64,000 nt of DNA from Streptomyces sp. NBC_01288 (GCF_035982055.1 NZ_CP108427.1:5021001-5085000); one strand, 5' to 3'; positions 30,729 through 40,025 are shown, counted from the first letter of the stretch. The notes: a model not told the origin generated them from the sequence alone. Numbers and translations: made by a program.

Positions 30729-32675
30729 GTGCGGATGCGCAGCATCTCGACCGCGACAGCGCTCGCGGTCCTTCTCGGTTCGGCGGCGCTCAGCGTCGTA
30801 GCGACAGGTACGGCCTCGGCGGCCACCGCCAACGTGACCACGCCCGGCGGCCTCGTCGCGGACGGCGCCCTCAAGCGGGTGTTCGTCGGCGACAGGTCGG
30901 CCGGGACGGTCGCGGCCACGGACTACTCGGGCAACGTCCTCGCCTCGGTCGGCGGCATCAGCGGGGTCACCGCCCTGACCGTGTCCGACGACGGGACCAC
31001 CGTGTACGCGGCGGCCCAGGGCACGCACGAGATCGTGGCGCTCGACGCGGCCACCCTCGACGTCAAGGCCCGCTACCCGGTGGCCACCACTGTGGGACCG
31101 CGCTATGTCGCCTTCACCTCGGGCAAGCTCTGGTTCACCTACGGCGACCAGTGGGACAGCAACGTCGGCTCGGTCGACCCGGCCGTGGACCCGGCGAGCG
31201 GCACCGACCCGGTGACACTCGGCCGGCAGCCCGACGGCATCTCGATCGACAACCCCGGATTCCTCGACGCCGCCGCGTCCAGGCCCGGTGTCCTCGCCCT
31301 CGGCGAGACCGGTATCTCCACCGACTCGATGGCCGTCCTGGACGTCTCGGGGGCCACCCCGCAGAAGGTCGCCTACTACCTCGGCGACTACTCGCTCAAC
31401 AGCGGTATCCACGACATCGACCTGGTGCCCGGCGCCGACGAGGTGCTGGTCAACGGCGCGGTGCGGGACGCGTACGCGGACGGCAAGTTCACGCAGTCGG
31501 GCACTTATCCGAGCGGGCAGCAGGCCGACATCGCCCCGGACGGGACGGTCGCGTCGGTCAGCGGCACCTCGGTCGCGACGTACAGGCCGAACGCCACGAA
31601 GGCGATCCGCACGTACAACGTCGGCTCCTTCGACACGGCCGCCCTGGCCTGGGCCCCGGACAACTCGCGGATCTTCGCGCTCGTCGGCGGGTCGGGCGGC
31701 GGCTACACGCTCAAGGCGCTGACCGACCCGGAGAAGAACGTCCCGACCCTCACGGTCAACGCCCCCTCCTCCGCGCCCCGCGCCAAGAAGCTCACCGTCA
31801 CCGGCAAGCTCTCGGCGACGGTCGCGCTGCCCGCCGGTGCGAAGCTCCAGGTCACGCGCACCGACCTGGAGTCCACGAAGGGCAAGGCGCTGCCCGCCGT
31901 CACGGTGAAGGCGAACGGCACCTACTCCTTCACGGACACCCCGCCGGCCGGCGGCACCGTCACCTACAAGGTGACCTACGCGGGCGACGCCGGGCACACC
32001 TCGGTCAGCGCCTCCGACAAGGTCGCCGTCTCCCGCTCGGCCACGACCCTGAGCCTGAACAACAACGGCAAGCTGTACTCCTACGGCGCCGACGTGAAGT
32101 TCACCGCGCACCTCGGCAAGACGTACAAGAACCGCACGGTCGCGATCTACTCGGACCCCTTCGGCGGCGACAAGCCGAAGAAGCTGGTCAAGACCGGCAA
32201 GGTCAACTCCAGCGGCAACATCACGGTGACCGTGGACATGACCCGCGACACCGCCGTCAGCGCGGTCTTCGCCGGTGACGCCCGCAACGCGTCCAAGACG
32301 GTGAAGGTCACGGCCTACGCCAAGGTCAAGGTCTCCACCGCGATCACCAAGCACTACAAGAAGGCGAAGATCGGCTCGACGTCGTACTACTGGTTCCACA
32401 AGAACTCGGCGCCGATCGTCACCACGACGATGACCTACTACAAGAACCGCCAGGAGCGGCTCGACCTACAGGTCTACTACAACGGCCAGTGGTACGACTC
32501 CGACTCGGAGTACTTCGCCCTGAACACGAACGGCAAGGTCGCGGTCAACCTCGGCGCCCCCGGCGAGTCCGGCATCAAGGCCCGCATCCGGGCCGCGTAC
32601 ATCAACGGTTCGTCCGGCGACAACGTCAACTCGACGACGTACACCGGCTGGAAGTACCTGTACTTCTCCAACTAG
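30729..32675 (+). CDS. Secreted propeller plus Ig-like-repeat protein (paralogue)
   Basis: 648 aa from GTG 30729 (GGGGGGA about eight bases upstream; ATG 30735 is an alternative). Signal peptide MRSISTATALAVLLGSAALS, cleavage near TGTASAAT. A propeller follows (TAVDYSGNV-like TDYSGNVLASVGGISGVTAL, VSDDGTTVYAAAQGTHEIVA, LDAATLDVKARYPV) and then two Ig-like repeats (TVTYKVTYAGDAGHTSV, TAVSAVFAGDARNAS) and a Lys/Tyr-rich C-terminal domain ending TYTGWKYLYFSN, which mirrors the WGGWLYLTVRN end of the protein at 25324. It has fewer Ig repeats than that paralogue. Probably cell-surface or secreted; role unknown. Confidence 0.85.
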   Translation: MRMRSISTATALAVLLGSAALSVVATGTASAATANVTTPGGLVADGALKRVFVGDRSAGTVAATDYSGNVLASVGGISGVTALTVSDDGTTVYAAAQGTHEIVALDAATLDVKARYPVATTVGPRYVAFTSGKLWFTYGDQWDSNVGSVDPAVDPASGTDPVTLGRQPDGISIDNPGFLDAAASRPGVLALGETGISTDSMAVLDVSGATPQKVAYYLGDYSLNSGIHDIDLVPGADEVLVNGAVRDAYADGKFTQSGTYPSGQQADIAPDGTVASVSGTSVATYRPNATKAIRTYNVGSFDTAALAWAPDNSRIFALVGGSGGGYTLKALTDPEKNVPTLTVNAPSSAPRAKKLTVTGKLSATVALPAGAKLQVTRTDLESTKGKALPAVTVKANGTYSFTDTPPAGGTVTYKVTYAGDAGHTSVSASDKVAVSRSATTLSLNNNGKLYSYGADVKFTAHLGKTYKNRTVAIYSDPFGGDKPKKLVKTGKVNSSGNITVTVDMTRDTAVSAVFAGDARNASKTVKVTAYAKVKVSTAITKHYKKAKIGSTSYYWFHKNSAPIVTTTMTYYKNRQERLDLQVYYNGQWYDSDSEYFALNTNGKVAVNLGAPGESGIKARIRAAYINGSSGDNVNSTTYTGWKYLYFSN

Positions 32676-32714
32676 TGCCTGTTTCCCCGGGTATTGGGGT
32701 TCACCGGGTGCAGG

Positions 32715-32757
32715 GCAGCCCCGCTTCGAGGACCGTGCGTCCTCGGGGCGGGGCTGC
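32715..32757. terminator. Bidirectional hairpin between convergent genes
   Basis: Nineteen-base arms at 32715-32733 and 32739-32757, matched except for two G-U pairs, around a CGTGC loop. It lies between the stops of the secreted protein and the TetR gene and can end transcription from both sides. Confidence 0.8.
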
Positions 32758-32772
32758 TCGCGTGTTCGCCGG

Positions 32773-33420
32773 CTACACCGCGTCCAGCCCCGACATCAGC
32801 TGCCCGTACGCCCCCTCCGCGGCCGCGACCGCGTCGTCGTACGCCTCGTCGGCGGTGCGTCCCGACGTGATCGTCCGCCAGTTCTCCTGCCCCAACTCCT
32901 GCTGTACGGCGATCAGATGGGCCGCGGCCAGGCGTCTCACGATCGGTGGCGCACCGCCGGAGCCGGAGCCGCCGCCGGCCGGCAGGGCGTCCGCGAGCGC
33001 GTCGATGTCCTGGCCGGTGTACCGCTGTCTCATGCCGATGCGGAGGCTGGGCGTGCGGTAGATCAGGTCCTGGAAGGACAGGATCTCGGGGTGGTCGTTC
33101 AGGCCGGTGATCGGGTCGCGGGCGGCGAGTCCGGCCAGGAAGTGGTCGCGCAGGGCCGCGGCCGGGGTCAGACCGGCCGGGCGCTCCCGGACCACGCGGG
33201 CCGCCTCGCCGAGGTGGTCGGCGAAGCGGTGCAGGACCAGGTCCTCCTTGGTCGGGAAGTACCGGAACAGCGTGGCCTTGGAGACCTCGGCCGCCGCCGC
33301 GACCTCGACGACGGACACCTCGTCGAAACCCTGCGCGCGAAAGAGACGCAGGGCTTCCTGAGCGATGAGGTTCCGCGTGCGTTCCTTCTTGCGCTCGCGC
33401 AGACCGGCGGGTTCGTCCAT
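32773..33420 (-). CDS. TetR family regulator
   Basis: 215-aa regulator starting MDEPAGLRERKKERTRNLIA. The HTH lies at about residues 22-56 (FDEVSVVEVAAAAEVSKATL then FRYFPTKEDLV). The ligand-binding half contains a Gly/Ser/Pro loop (ALPAGGGSGSGGAPP). It is divergent from an FAD monooxygenase gene 121 bp away and is the likely repressor of it, a standard pairing in which the regulator senses the enzyme's aromatic substrate. Confidence 0.9.
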   Translation of the reverse strand: MDEPAGLRERKKERTRNLIAQEALRLFRAQGFDEVSVVEVAAAAEVSKATLFRYFPTKEDLVLHRFADHLGEAARVVRERPAGLTPAAALRDHFLAGLAARDPITGLNDHPEILSFQDLIYRTPSLRIGMRQRYTGQDIDALADALPAGGGSGSGGAPPIVRRLAAAHLIAVQQELGQENWRTITSGRTADEAYDDAVAAAEGAYGQLMSGLDAV

Positions 33421-33458
33421 GCGAGCCAGTTTACACGCGGATGAGGCTCGGGATTGAA

Positions 33459-33483
33459 TGAGACCGAGAATCTTCTGAGACCG
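33459..33483. promoter_or_regulatory. Candidate TetR site in divergent spacer
   Basis: TGAGACCG occurs at 33459-33466 and 33476-33483, 17 bp apart, in the spacer between the TetR and monooxygenase genes. Direct repeats are less usual than palindromes for TetR proteins, so this is a tentative call. Confidence 0.35.
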
Positions 33484-33541
33484 GGTTGCATTTTCTCGTC
33501 GGCCGATGTTCCATGGATGCGGGACGACGAGAGGACCCCTC

Positions 33542-35104
33542 ATGACCGACGACGTTGTACGGAACGACGGTGTGCTGATCGTGGGCGCCGGACCGACCGG
33601 CCTCACGCTCGCCATCGAGCTGGCCCGGCGCGGTGCGGGGGTGCGGATCGTCGACGCGGCCCCGGCCCCGCACCGGGAATCCCGGGGCAAGGGTCTACAG
33701 CCGCGCACCCTGGAGGTCCTGGCGGACGTCGGTGTCACCGAGCGCGCCCTCGCCGCCGGGACGACACGGCTGCCGTTCCGCAAGTACTTCGACGGCGCGC
33801 ACGTGAACGACACCGACCCCTTCGCGGACGCCCGCCCCACCCCCGACGCGCCGTACGAGCGGGGGGTCCTCATAGGGCAGTGGCAGGTGGAGAAACTCCT
33901 GCGCGAGCGGCTCGCGGAGTTCGGGGTCCGCGTCGAAGGAGGCACGGAGGTCACCGGGTTCGAGCAGGACGAGGACGGTGTCACCGCCGTCCTCGCCGAC
34001 GGCGGGCGCATCAGGGCCGGCCATCTCGTCGGCTGCGACGGCGGGCGCAGCCGGGTGCGCAAGGCGATGGGGATGCGCTTCGACGGTACGACGGACGAGA
34101 CGCAGTCGATGGTCGTCGGTGACGTCGAGGCCGAGGGGATCAGCCGGGACGTCTGGCATCAGTGGTTCGCGTCGGACGGCAGCGGAGTGATGCTCTGCCC
34201 CATGCCCGGCACGAACTCCTTCCAGTTCCAGGCCGGCCCCGAACTCGACGCGGGCGGCGACCCGTTGCCCCCGTCACTGGAGGGCTTCCAGCGGATCTTC
34301 GACCGGTACGCGCAGGTGCCCGGCATCACGCTGACCGACCCGACCTGGCTCTCCCTCTGGCGGGTCAACGTCCGCATGGTCGACCGGATGCGCGTCGGCC
34401 GGGTCTTCCTGGCCGGGGACGCCGCCCACATCCACCCGATCGCCGGCGGCCTCGGCATGAACACCGGCATCCAGGACGCCTACAACCTGGGCTGGAAACT
34501 GGCCCTCGCGACCGCCGGGCAGGCGGGCCCCGGGCTCCTGGACACCTACGAGGAGGAGCGCCTCCCGGTGGCCGCCTGGACCCTGGGCATCAGCAGCGAC
34601 CTGTACGCCCGGGTGCGCGAGGCGGTCAAGGAGCCCGGCACCGGCGTCGAGGCCGCGGCCCCGCCGCCGATGGGCACGGGCTACCGCTGGAGCTCCCTCG
34701 CCGCCACCGCCACTCCCGCGACCACCGGCGACCCCGCCGTCCTGCGCCCCGGCGACCGCGCCCCCGACGCCCCCTGCCTGGACGCTTCCGGCAACCCGGT
34801 CCGGCTCTTCGAGGTGTATGCGGACCCGCGCTTCACCCTGCTCGGCTTCGGAGCCGAAGTCGCGGACGCGGTGGGCAAGTTGGGGGCCGAGCACGACGAT
34901 CTGCTCCAGGCGTTCACGGTGGACGGCGGCGGCAGTGACCTGCGGGACCACGAAGGTCACGCCCGACGCGCGTACGGCATCAGGACCTCCGCCCCCGCCC
35001 TCGTCCTGGTCCGCCCCGACAACCACATGGCGCTGCTGACCCGGGATCCGGCCGAAGTAGCGAACTATCTAACCCGAATCACCACATTCCCCCCGAAAGA
35101 GTGA
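33542..35104 (+). CDS. FAD-dependent aromatic monooxygenase (PheA/TfdB type)
   Basis: 520-aa class A flavoprotein hydroxylase. The FAD motif VLIVGAGPTGLTLAIELARR is at residues 11-30, a second nucleotide motif VGCDGGRSRVRKAMG near 160-175, and the ribityl-binding GRVFLAGDAAHIHPIAGGLG near 286-305, with GMNTGIQDAYNLGWKLAL following. A C-terminal thioredoxin-like domain (LRPGDRAPDAPCLDASGNPV, FTLLGFGAE) is normal for the phenol-hydroxylase branch. ATG 33542 is preferred over an upstream in-frame ATG because the conserved N-terminus starts there. Likely hydroxylates a phenolic or polyketide-like substrate using NAD(P)H. Confidence 0.9.
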   Translation: MTDDVVRNDGVLIVGAGPTGLTLAIELARRGAGVRIVDAAPAPHRESRGKGLQPRTLEVLADVGVTERALAAGTTRLPFRKYFDGAHVNDTDPFADARPTPDAPYERGVLIGQWQVEKLLRERLAEFGVRVEGGTEVTGFEQDEDGVTAVLADGGRIRAGHLVGCDGGRSRVRKAMGMRFDGTTDETQSMVVGDVEAEGISRDVWHQWFASDGSGVMLCPMPGTNSFQFQAGPELDAGGDPLPPSLEGFQRIFDRYAQVPGITLTDPTWLSLWRVNVRMVDRMRVGRVFLAGDAAHIHPIAGGLGMNTGIQDAYNLGWKLALATAGQAGPGLLDTYEEERLPVAAWTLGISSDLYARVREAVKEPGTGVEAAAPPPMGTGYRWSSLAATATPATTGDPAVLRPGDRAPDAPCLDASGNPVRLFEVYADPRFTLLGFGAEVADAVGKLGAEHDDLLQAFTVDGGGSDLRDHEGHARRAYGIRTSAPALVLVRPDNHMALLTRDPAEVANYLTRITTFPPKE

Positions 35105-35120
35105 TACTCGGAGTATGAGC

Positions 35121-35486
35121 ATGGCAACGTACGAACTGCTGGCCGCGTCGCACAACACACTCGACGTGGGCGCCGCCTTTCTCGGTGGCCTGCTGATCGC
35201 GGGCGCGCTGGTCTGGGCCATCTATTTCGGTATGAAGATCCGGGACCAGGAACTTCCACGGCCGCTCCCCGAGGAGCAGCCCCACCTCCCCGCGGGCGGC
35301 GCCGTCCACGAGATGCGCGAGATGCGGGAACCCGACGAGATGCCCGTCGCCTCGGAGGAGAAGGAGCGGCTGATGCCGTACCAGCTCCATCCCTCCGGGA
35401 CGAGAACGGGGAAGGACCAGAGCCGGCTGCGCTGGCTGCCCGGGAGGAGCGGTTCCTTCGGCGGGGGCGGCATAGGCCACGTGTGA
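35121..35486 (+). CDS. Small membrane protein (DUF6479-like)
   Basis: 121 aa with one N-terminal membrane helix (FLGGLLIAGALVWAIYFGMK) and an acidic, Pro-rich cytoplasmic tail containing PEEQPHLPAGGAVHEMREMR, then EPDEMP, ending in GRSGSFGGGGIGHV. This pattern matches a small family restricted to Streptomyces and relatives that I know as DUF6479. GGAG at 35110-35113 favours ATG 35121 over ATG 35115. It follows the monooxygenase gene by 16 bp but is probably unrelated in function, which is unknown. Confidence 0.78.
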   Translation: MATYELLAASHNTLDVGAAFLGGLLIAGALVWAIYFGMKIRDQELPRPLPEEQPHLPAGGAVHEMREMREPDEMPVASEEKERLMPYQLHPSGTRTGKDQSRLRWLPGRSGSFGGGGIGHV

Positions 35487-35505
35487 CCTTGTGACCTCGT
35501 AACCT

Positions 35506-35542
35506 GACCCAGGGGTGCACCGCGGAGGCTCGCCCTGGGGTC
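35506..35542. terminator. Probable hairpin between convergent genes
   Basis: GACCCAGGG pairs with CCCTGGGGTC across a 16-base loop in the 59-bp gap between the DUF6479-like and histidine kinase stops. One base bulges, so the call is moderate. Confidence 0.5.
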
Positions 35543-35545
35543 GGC

Positions 35546-36658
35546 TCACACCTCCGCCGCCGGCAACGTCACCTCGAACCGGCAGCCGCCCGACACATTC
35601 CGTACGGCGGCCCGTCCCTGATGCGCCTCGACGATCCCGCGCACGATGGCGAGCCCCAGACCGGCCCCGGCGGGCGGGGTCCGGGCGTGGGTGCCACGCC
35701 AGCCGGTGTCGAAGACGCGCGGCAGATCGTCCTCGGGGATGCCACCGCAGCCGTCCGTCACCGACAGCACGACCCCGTCGGCGGACCGCTCGGCGGCAAT
35801 GGCCACCGTGCCGTCGGCGGGCGTCCGACGGATCGCGTTGACCAGCAGATTCCCCAGCACCCGGCTCATCTCCTTGCCGTCCACCTCGACCGGCACCGGT
35901 TCGATGCGGTCGCCGACCAGCCGTACGCCGTGCTCGCGCGCGAGCGGGTCCGCGCCGGCGAGGGCGTCGCCGATGAGGTCGTACAGGGACATGCGGGAGC
36001 GGGTGAGGGCGAGGGAGCCGGCGTGGATGCGGGAGAGTTCGAAGAGGTCGCCGACCATGTCGTTGAGGCGTTCCACTTCGGTGCGGATCTGGCGGAGGTA
36101 GCGGCCGGGATCGGCGGCGACCCCGTCCTCCAGGGCCTCGGACATGGCGCGGAGACCGGCCAGCGGGGTGCGCAGGTCGTGCGAGATCCAGGCGACGAGT
36201 TCGCGCCGCGAGGACTCCAACGCCCGCTCGCGGTCACGGGATTCGGCGAGTTTGGCGCTGGTGGCGGCCAACTCGCGGCTGACGTCGGCGAGTTCGGCGT
36301 TGCCGGGGCGGGCGGGGGCGGAGTAGTCGCCGCCGTCGCCGAAGTCGCGGGCGGCGAGGACGAGTTCGCGGCTGCGGGCGACGACCCAGCGGCCGAGCAG
36401 CAGGGCGGTGAGGAGGGAGACGACGGCGGCCATCGCGACCACGGTCGTGACCACGGACAGATCGTGCCGGGACAGGAACATCGCCTGCGCCACGGCGAGC
36501 GTCCCGGCGAGCATGGCGGTCACGGCGACCGCGGCGACGACGGACACGGAAGCGGTGAGCGACCGCCGCCGCAGCAACCACAGGGCACCGGCGCCGAGCA
36601 CTCCGGCGGCGGCGGCTCCGAGAAAGGCGAACAGGGCGATGAGCAGGGCGTCACGCAT
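35546..36658 (-). CDS. Sensor histidine kinase
   Basis: 370-aa membrane sensor. Two or three N-terminal helices (LLIALFAFLGAAAAGVLGAG, VVAAVAVTAMLAGTLAVA, TTVVAMAAVVSLLTALLLG) leave almost no external sensing domain, so the cue is likely sensed in or at the membrane. A HAMP-like segment precedes the dimerisation box with phospho-acceptor His160 (AWISHDLRTPLAGL). The ATP domain shows NLLVNAIRRTP, DGCGGIPEDDLPRVFDTG and GAGLGLAIVRGI. It starts six bases after the response-regulator stop, forming one operon. Confidence 0.93.
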   Translation of the reverse strand: MRDALLIALFAFLGAAAAGVLGAGALWLLRRRSLTASVSVVAAVAVTAMLAGTLAVAQAMFLSRHDLSVVTTVVAMAAVVSLLTALLLGRWVVARSRELVLAARDFGDGGDYSAPARPGNAELADVSRELAATSAKLAESRDRERALESSRRELVAWISHDLRTPLAGLRAMSEALEDGVAADPGRYLRQIRTEVERLNDMVGDLFELSRIHAGSLALTRSRMSLYDLIGDALAGADPLAREHGVRLVGDRIEPVPVEVDGKEMSRVLGNLLVNAIRRTPADGTVAIAAERSADGVVLSVTDGCGGIPEDDLPRVFDTGWRGTHARTPPAGAGLGLAIVRGIVEAHQGRAAVRNVSGGCRFEVTLPAAEV

Positions 36659-36664
36659 GACCGG

Positions 36665-37402
36665 TCAGTCCCCCTCGGTGCCGGTGGGATCGAAGCGGTA
36701 CCCGATCCCCCACACCGTCTGGATGTACTGCGGCCGCCCCGGATCGTCCTCGACCTTCCCGCGCAACCGCCGTACATGGACGGTGACGGTCGACAGATCA
36801 CCGAAGTCCCACCCCCACACCTCTCGCATCAGATCCTCCCGCCCGTACACCCGCCCCGGATGCAGGAGGAAGAAGGCGAGAAGGTCGAACTCCCGGTGGG
36901 TGAGGGCGAGTTCGACGCCGTCCTTGGTGGCGCGGCGGGCGGCGGGGTCCACGCCCAGCCCCCCGGCGCTCAACGGTATGGCGGACCCGACGGGCGACCG
37001 GGACCTCCGCAGCACCGACTCCACCCGCAGGACCAGCTCCCGGGGACTGAACGGCTTGGTCACGTAGTCGTCGGCCCCGACCTCCAGGCCCAGGATCCGG
37101 TCGTCCTCGTCCCCGCGAGCGGTCAGCATGATCACCGGCACGGGCCCGCGCCCCCGCATCCGCCGGCAGACCTCCAGCCCGTCCATCCCCGGCAGCATCA
37201 GATCGAGCACGACGAGATCGGGCCAGTGCGCATCGGCCCGGGCCAGCGCCTCCGGCCCGTCCGCGGCCCGCTCCACGACATACCCGGCCCGGTCGAGATA
37301 CCCGGAGACGACCTCGGCGACGGTCGGATCGTCGTCGACGACCAGTACCCGGGCGCCGACCGTCCCCTCGGCCTTCCCGACCTTCTCGTACGACTGCTGC
37401 AT
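36665..37402 (-). CDS. OmpR/PhoB family response regulator
   Basis: 245 aa. The receiver domain begins near residue 17 (ARVLVVDDDPTVAEVVSGYL) with phospho-acceptor Asp67 in LVVLDLMLPGMDG, Thr in VIMLTARG and Lys in YVTKPFSPREL. The C-terminal winged helix holds LALTHREFDLLAFFLLHPGR, STVTVHVRRLRGKVEDDP and the final TVWGIGYRFDP. Partner of the kinase directly downstream. Targets are not visible here. Confidence 0.95.
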   Translation of the reverse strand: MQQSYEKVGKAEGTVGARVLVVDDDPTVAEVVSGYLDRAGYVVERAADGPEALARADAHWPDLVVLDLMLPGMDGLEVCRRMRGRGPVPVIMLTARGDEDDRILGLEVGADDYVTKPFSPRELVLRVESVLRRSRSPVGSAIPLSAGGLGVDPAARRATKDGVELALTHREFDLLAFFLLHPGRVYGREDLMREVWGWDFGDLSTVTVHVRRLRGKVEDDPGRPQYIQTVWGIGYRFDPTGTEGD

Positions 37403-37502
37403 GGGGCCAGCCTCGCACCCCGCCCCCGCCGATGCCGCCCCGCACCGGCTCCGGGCGCCGGACGTCCCGGTTTCGTAAGAACCTCCGGCGCCCCGCGCCG
37501 CC

Positions 37503-38018
37503 CTACTGCCGCGCTTCGGCCCGCGCCGGGCTGTACGCCGCCAGTGCCCAGATCACGAACACGTCGATCGCGATCATGATGACCGACCAGACCGGGGCGT
37601 ACGGGAGGAACATGAACTGGAGGATGGCGCTGAGGCTCGCGAGGACGATGCCGCAGACCCGGGCCCAGCTCATGCCGCGGAGGATGCCCCAGCCGGTGAT
37701 CGCGCCCACCGCGCCGAGGCAGATCAGGATGACGCCCCAGCCGGTGAGGTTGATGCTGTAGATGTAGTCGCCGACGCGGGTGTAGACGTCGTCCTTGGCC
37801 AGCGCGGAGATGCCCTGGAGGATGGCGATGACGCCGTTCATCAGCATCAGGACGCCGGCGAAGACCGCGCCGCCCATCGCGAGACCGCTGCCGGACGGGG
37901 GCGGGCCGTAGCCCTGGGTGCCGGGGTTCCGGCCGGAGTCGTTCCAGGCCGGGGGCCTCTCCTGGTCGCCGGCGGACGGCGAGTGCGGCTGCTGCGTCGA
38001 GTGCGGCTGCTGGGTCAT
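37503..38018 (-). CDS. DUF7144-like membrane protein
   Basis: 171 aa. A disordered Gln/His/Pro/Ser-rich N-terminus (MTQQPHSTQQPHSPSAGD) precedes four membrane helices with the family-like signatures GVIAILQGISALAKDDVYTR, YIYSINLTGWGVILICLGAV, TGWGILRGMSWARVCGIVLA and a last helix ending VFVIWALAAYSPARA. These proteins are frequent in actinobacteria and have no known role. ATG 38018 is preferred over an upstream start because GAGGTGGGG precedes it. Confidence 0.8.
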   Translation of the reverse strand: MTQQPHSTQQPHSPSAGDQERPPAWNDSGRNPGTQGYGPPPSGSGLAMGGAVFAGVLMLMNGVIAILQGISALAKDDVYTRVGDYIYSINLTGWGVILICLGAVGAITGWGILRGMSWARVCGIVLASLSAILQFMFLPYAPVWSVIMIAIDVFVIWALAAYSPARAEARQ

Positions 38019-38090
38019 GGCCGTACCCCACCTCTCTGTGGTGTGTGGTGCTTCGACCATCCGGCCGGGGCAACCCCTCCACCAGGGGGG

Positions 38091-39377
38091 TTACGCCGAA
38101 CGGGTGACACCCGACGCGGCCCCCGGTTCCGGCCCCGGCCCCGGTTCCGCCGCCAGGAACTCCACCACCGCGAGCCCGAACAGCACCGCGAGACCCAGCC
38201 CGACCACCACCCACCCCGTCGGATACGACCACAGCAGATACGCCAGCAGCGCCCCGCCCACCAGCACCCAGCCGATCCACGCCCGGTACCGGCGCACGAA
38301 CGGTCCCACCGGTCCCGTACGCAGCCCCGCCCCGTCGGCGACCGCCCGCACCGCGCCGATCCCGGACGTCCACAGCCGTCGTACGAGACCGGCCCGGCGG
38401 CCCGGACCCGTCAGCCAGGCGCCCAGCGCGACCACCACGCCCAGCGCCACGCCCATCCGTACGGTCGTGTGCAGGAAACGGGTCAGCGCGTCGTACACCG
38501 CGCCGGCCGCCGCCGGTGACACTCCCGCCGGGAGCGCGTCCAGGTAGACGGCGCGGAAGATCCGTAGCGCGATGCCCAGCAGAGCGGTCGCGGCGGCGAC
38601 GCCCAGCGCGCCCGTCACCAGGGCGCGCCGGCGCCGTCCCGCGAGCAGGACACCCGCCGCGACCAGCAGTACGGCCACCAACGGCAGCCAGGTACCGGCG
38701 AGTTGGAGGAGGCGGAAGTACGTCTTGTACTTGGCCAGGTCGTCGCTCTTGAGCAGCGTGATCGACGTGTGGATCTCGGGGATCTTCCCGGCGACGGTCA
38801 TCCCCTCGTCGACCAGCCGCTGTTTCACCTGGTCCACGACCGGGCCCACGTCGAGCGTCACGGCGCCGTCATCGAGCCGTACCGCGCCGCCCCCGCTGCC
38901 GGTCAGGGCTTTGTCCACAGTGCTGTGGACACGGCGGTTGGCGTCCTTCCAGATCGTGGCGAAGGCGTCCGAGGCGGCGACCGCCTGCGCCTTGTCGTGG
39001 ACGAAGGCACGGACCGAGTCCTCCAGGGAGCCGCCCAACGCCCCCAACGCCTTTTCCAGCAGCGGGCGTTGGTCGGGCGCCGCACCGGACAGCAGGGCGG
39101 TGAGATCGAGGTGGTCCATCACGGCCGAGGTCACCCGGTTCGCGACGGCGTTCTGGATGTCCGGGTCGGAGGCGAGCGGCGCCACCGTCTTCACATAGCG
39201 GTCGGTGTCCCCCACCGTGTCCGCCGTCCACGCGGCCACGACGCCGAGCGGCGCGAGGACGCACCCGACGACGACCAGCAGGATCGCGACCAGCGAACGC
39301 ACCCGGCGCCCCGGTCCCCGCCGCCGCTCCGCCTCCAGTTCGGCCACCCGCGCCCGCAGCCGGTCGAGTTCCGTCAC
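38091..39377 (-). CDS. Conserved membrane protein of unknown function
   Basis: 428 aa. A short coiled coil at the N-terminus (MTELDRLRARVAELEAERR) is followed by one helix (SLVAILLVVVGCVLAPLGVV), a roughly 170-aa external helical region with DTDRYVKTVAPLASDPDIQN, VRAFVHDKAQAVAASDAF and FATIWKDANRRVH, then three to five helices and a Pro/Gly/Glu-rich tail. This layout is common among Streptomyces membrane proteins that I recognise only as conserved hypotheticals. GTG start with GAGGCAGGG upstream. Confidence 0.78.
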   Translation of the reverse strand: MTELDRLRARVAELEAERRRGPGRRVRSLVAILLVVVGCVLAPLGVVAAWTADTVGDTDRYVKTVAPLASDPDIQNAVANRVTSAVMDHLDLTALLSGAAPDQRPLLEKALGALGGSLEDSVRAFVHDKAQAVAASDAFATIWKDANRRVHSTVDKALTGSGGGAVRLDDGAVTLDVGPVVDQVKQRLVDEGMTVAGKIPEIHTSITLLKSDDLAKYKTYFRLLQLAGTWLPLVAVLLVAAGVLLAGRRRRALVTGALGVAAATALLGIALRIFRAVYLDALPAGVSPAAAGAVYDALTRFLHTTVRMGVALGVVVALGAWLTGPGRRAGLVRRLWTSGIGAVRAVADGAGLRTGPVGPFVRRYRAWIGWVLVGGALLAYLLWSYPTGWVVVGLGLAVLFGLAVVEFLAAEPGPGPEPGAASGVTRSA

Positions 39378-39533
39378 CCCTGCCTCCTCCGCGCGTGTGA
39401 CTGCCAGCGCACCCCCGATGCCCCGGGGCCGCGAGCAGTGCGGTGCCGTTCGGGTGACGCCGGCATGCGGCCGTACCGCATCGGCCCTTCACTGGAGGGA
39501 CGACCTGGGGACGACCCGACTCATGGAGGCGAC

Positions 39534-40025
39534 ATGGCCTGGAACAGGCACGGTGCGGTGCGGGCGGCGGCAGCTGTCACCCTCGGCCTGACCGGTCTGG
39601 CCGGGTTGACCGGTTGTTCCGACGACAGCACGCCCTCCTCCGTCGCCAGCGAGGCCGCCTCCGCCGTCGCGTCCATCGGCGCCCGGGCCACCGGCGCGAT
39701 CGCGTCGGCGACCGCCGAGGCCGGCCACAAGCTGGACAACGTGAAGAACGGCGTCGACGCGAAGGACGCCGTCCAACTCGGCACCCCCGCAACCGACTCG
39801 GCCGGCCGCAGCACCGTAGAGGTCACCGTCGACAACACCGACGGCTCGGCCAAGTCCTTCGCCGTACAAGTCGAGTTCAAGGACGACGGCGGCAATCTCC
39901 TGGACACCGTCGTCGTCACCGTCTCCGACGTCCCGTCCCGCAAGTCCGCCACGGCGACCGCCCGCAGCAACCGCAAGCTGTCGGGCGGTGTGAAGGCGGA
40001 CGTCGGGACGGCGCTGCGCTACTAG
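39534..40025 (+). CDS. Small lipoprotein with FxLYD-like domain
   Basis: 163 aa. A lipobox LAGLTGC places the lipidated Cys28, followed by Asp-Asp-Ser. A helical Ala/Ser segment (EAASAVASIGARATGAIASA) leads into a beta domain: STVEVTVDNTDGSAKSFAVQ, VEFKDDGGNLLDTVVVTVSD, VPSRKSATATA. This resembles FxLYD or DUF-type beta-sandwich domains in Gram-positive lipoproteins. GGAGG lies five bases before the ATG. Membrane-anchored on the outside; role unknown. Confidence 0.82.
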   Translation: MAWNRHGAVRAAAAVTLGLTGLAGLTGCSDDSTPSSVASEAASAVASIGARATGAIASATAEAGHKLDNVKNGVDAKDAVQLGTPATDSAGRSTVEVTVDNTDGSAKSFAVQVEFKDDGGNLLDTVVVTVSDVPSRKSATATARSNRKLSGGVKADVGTALRY

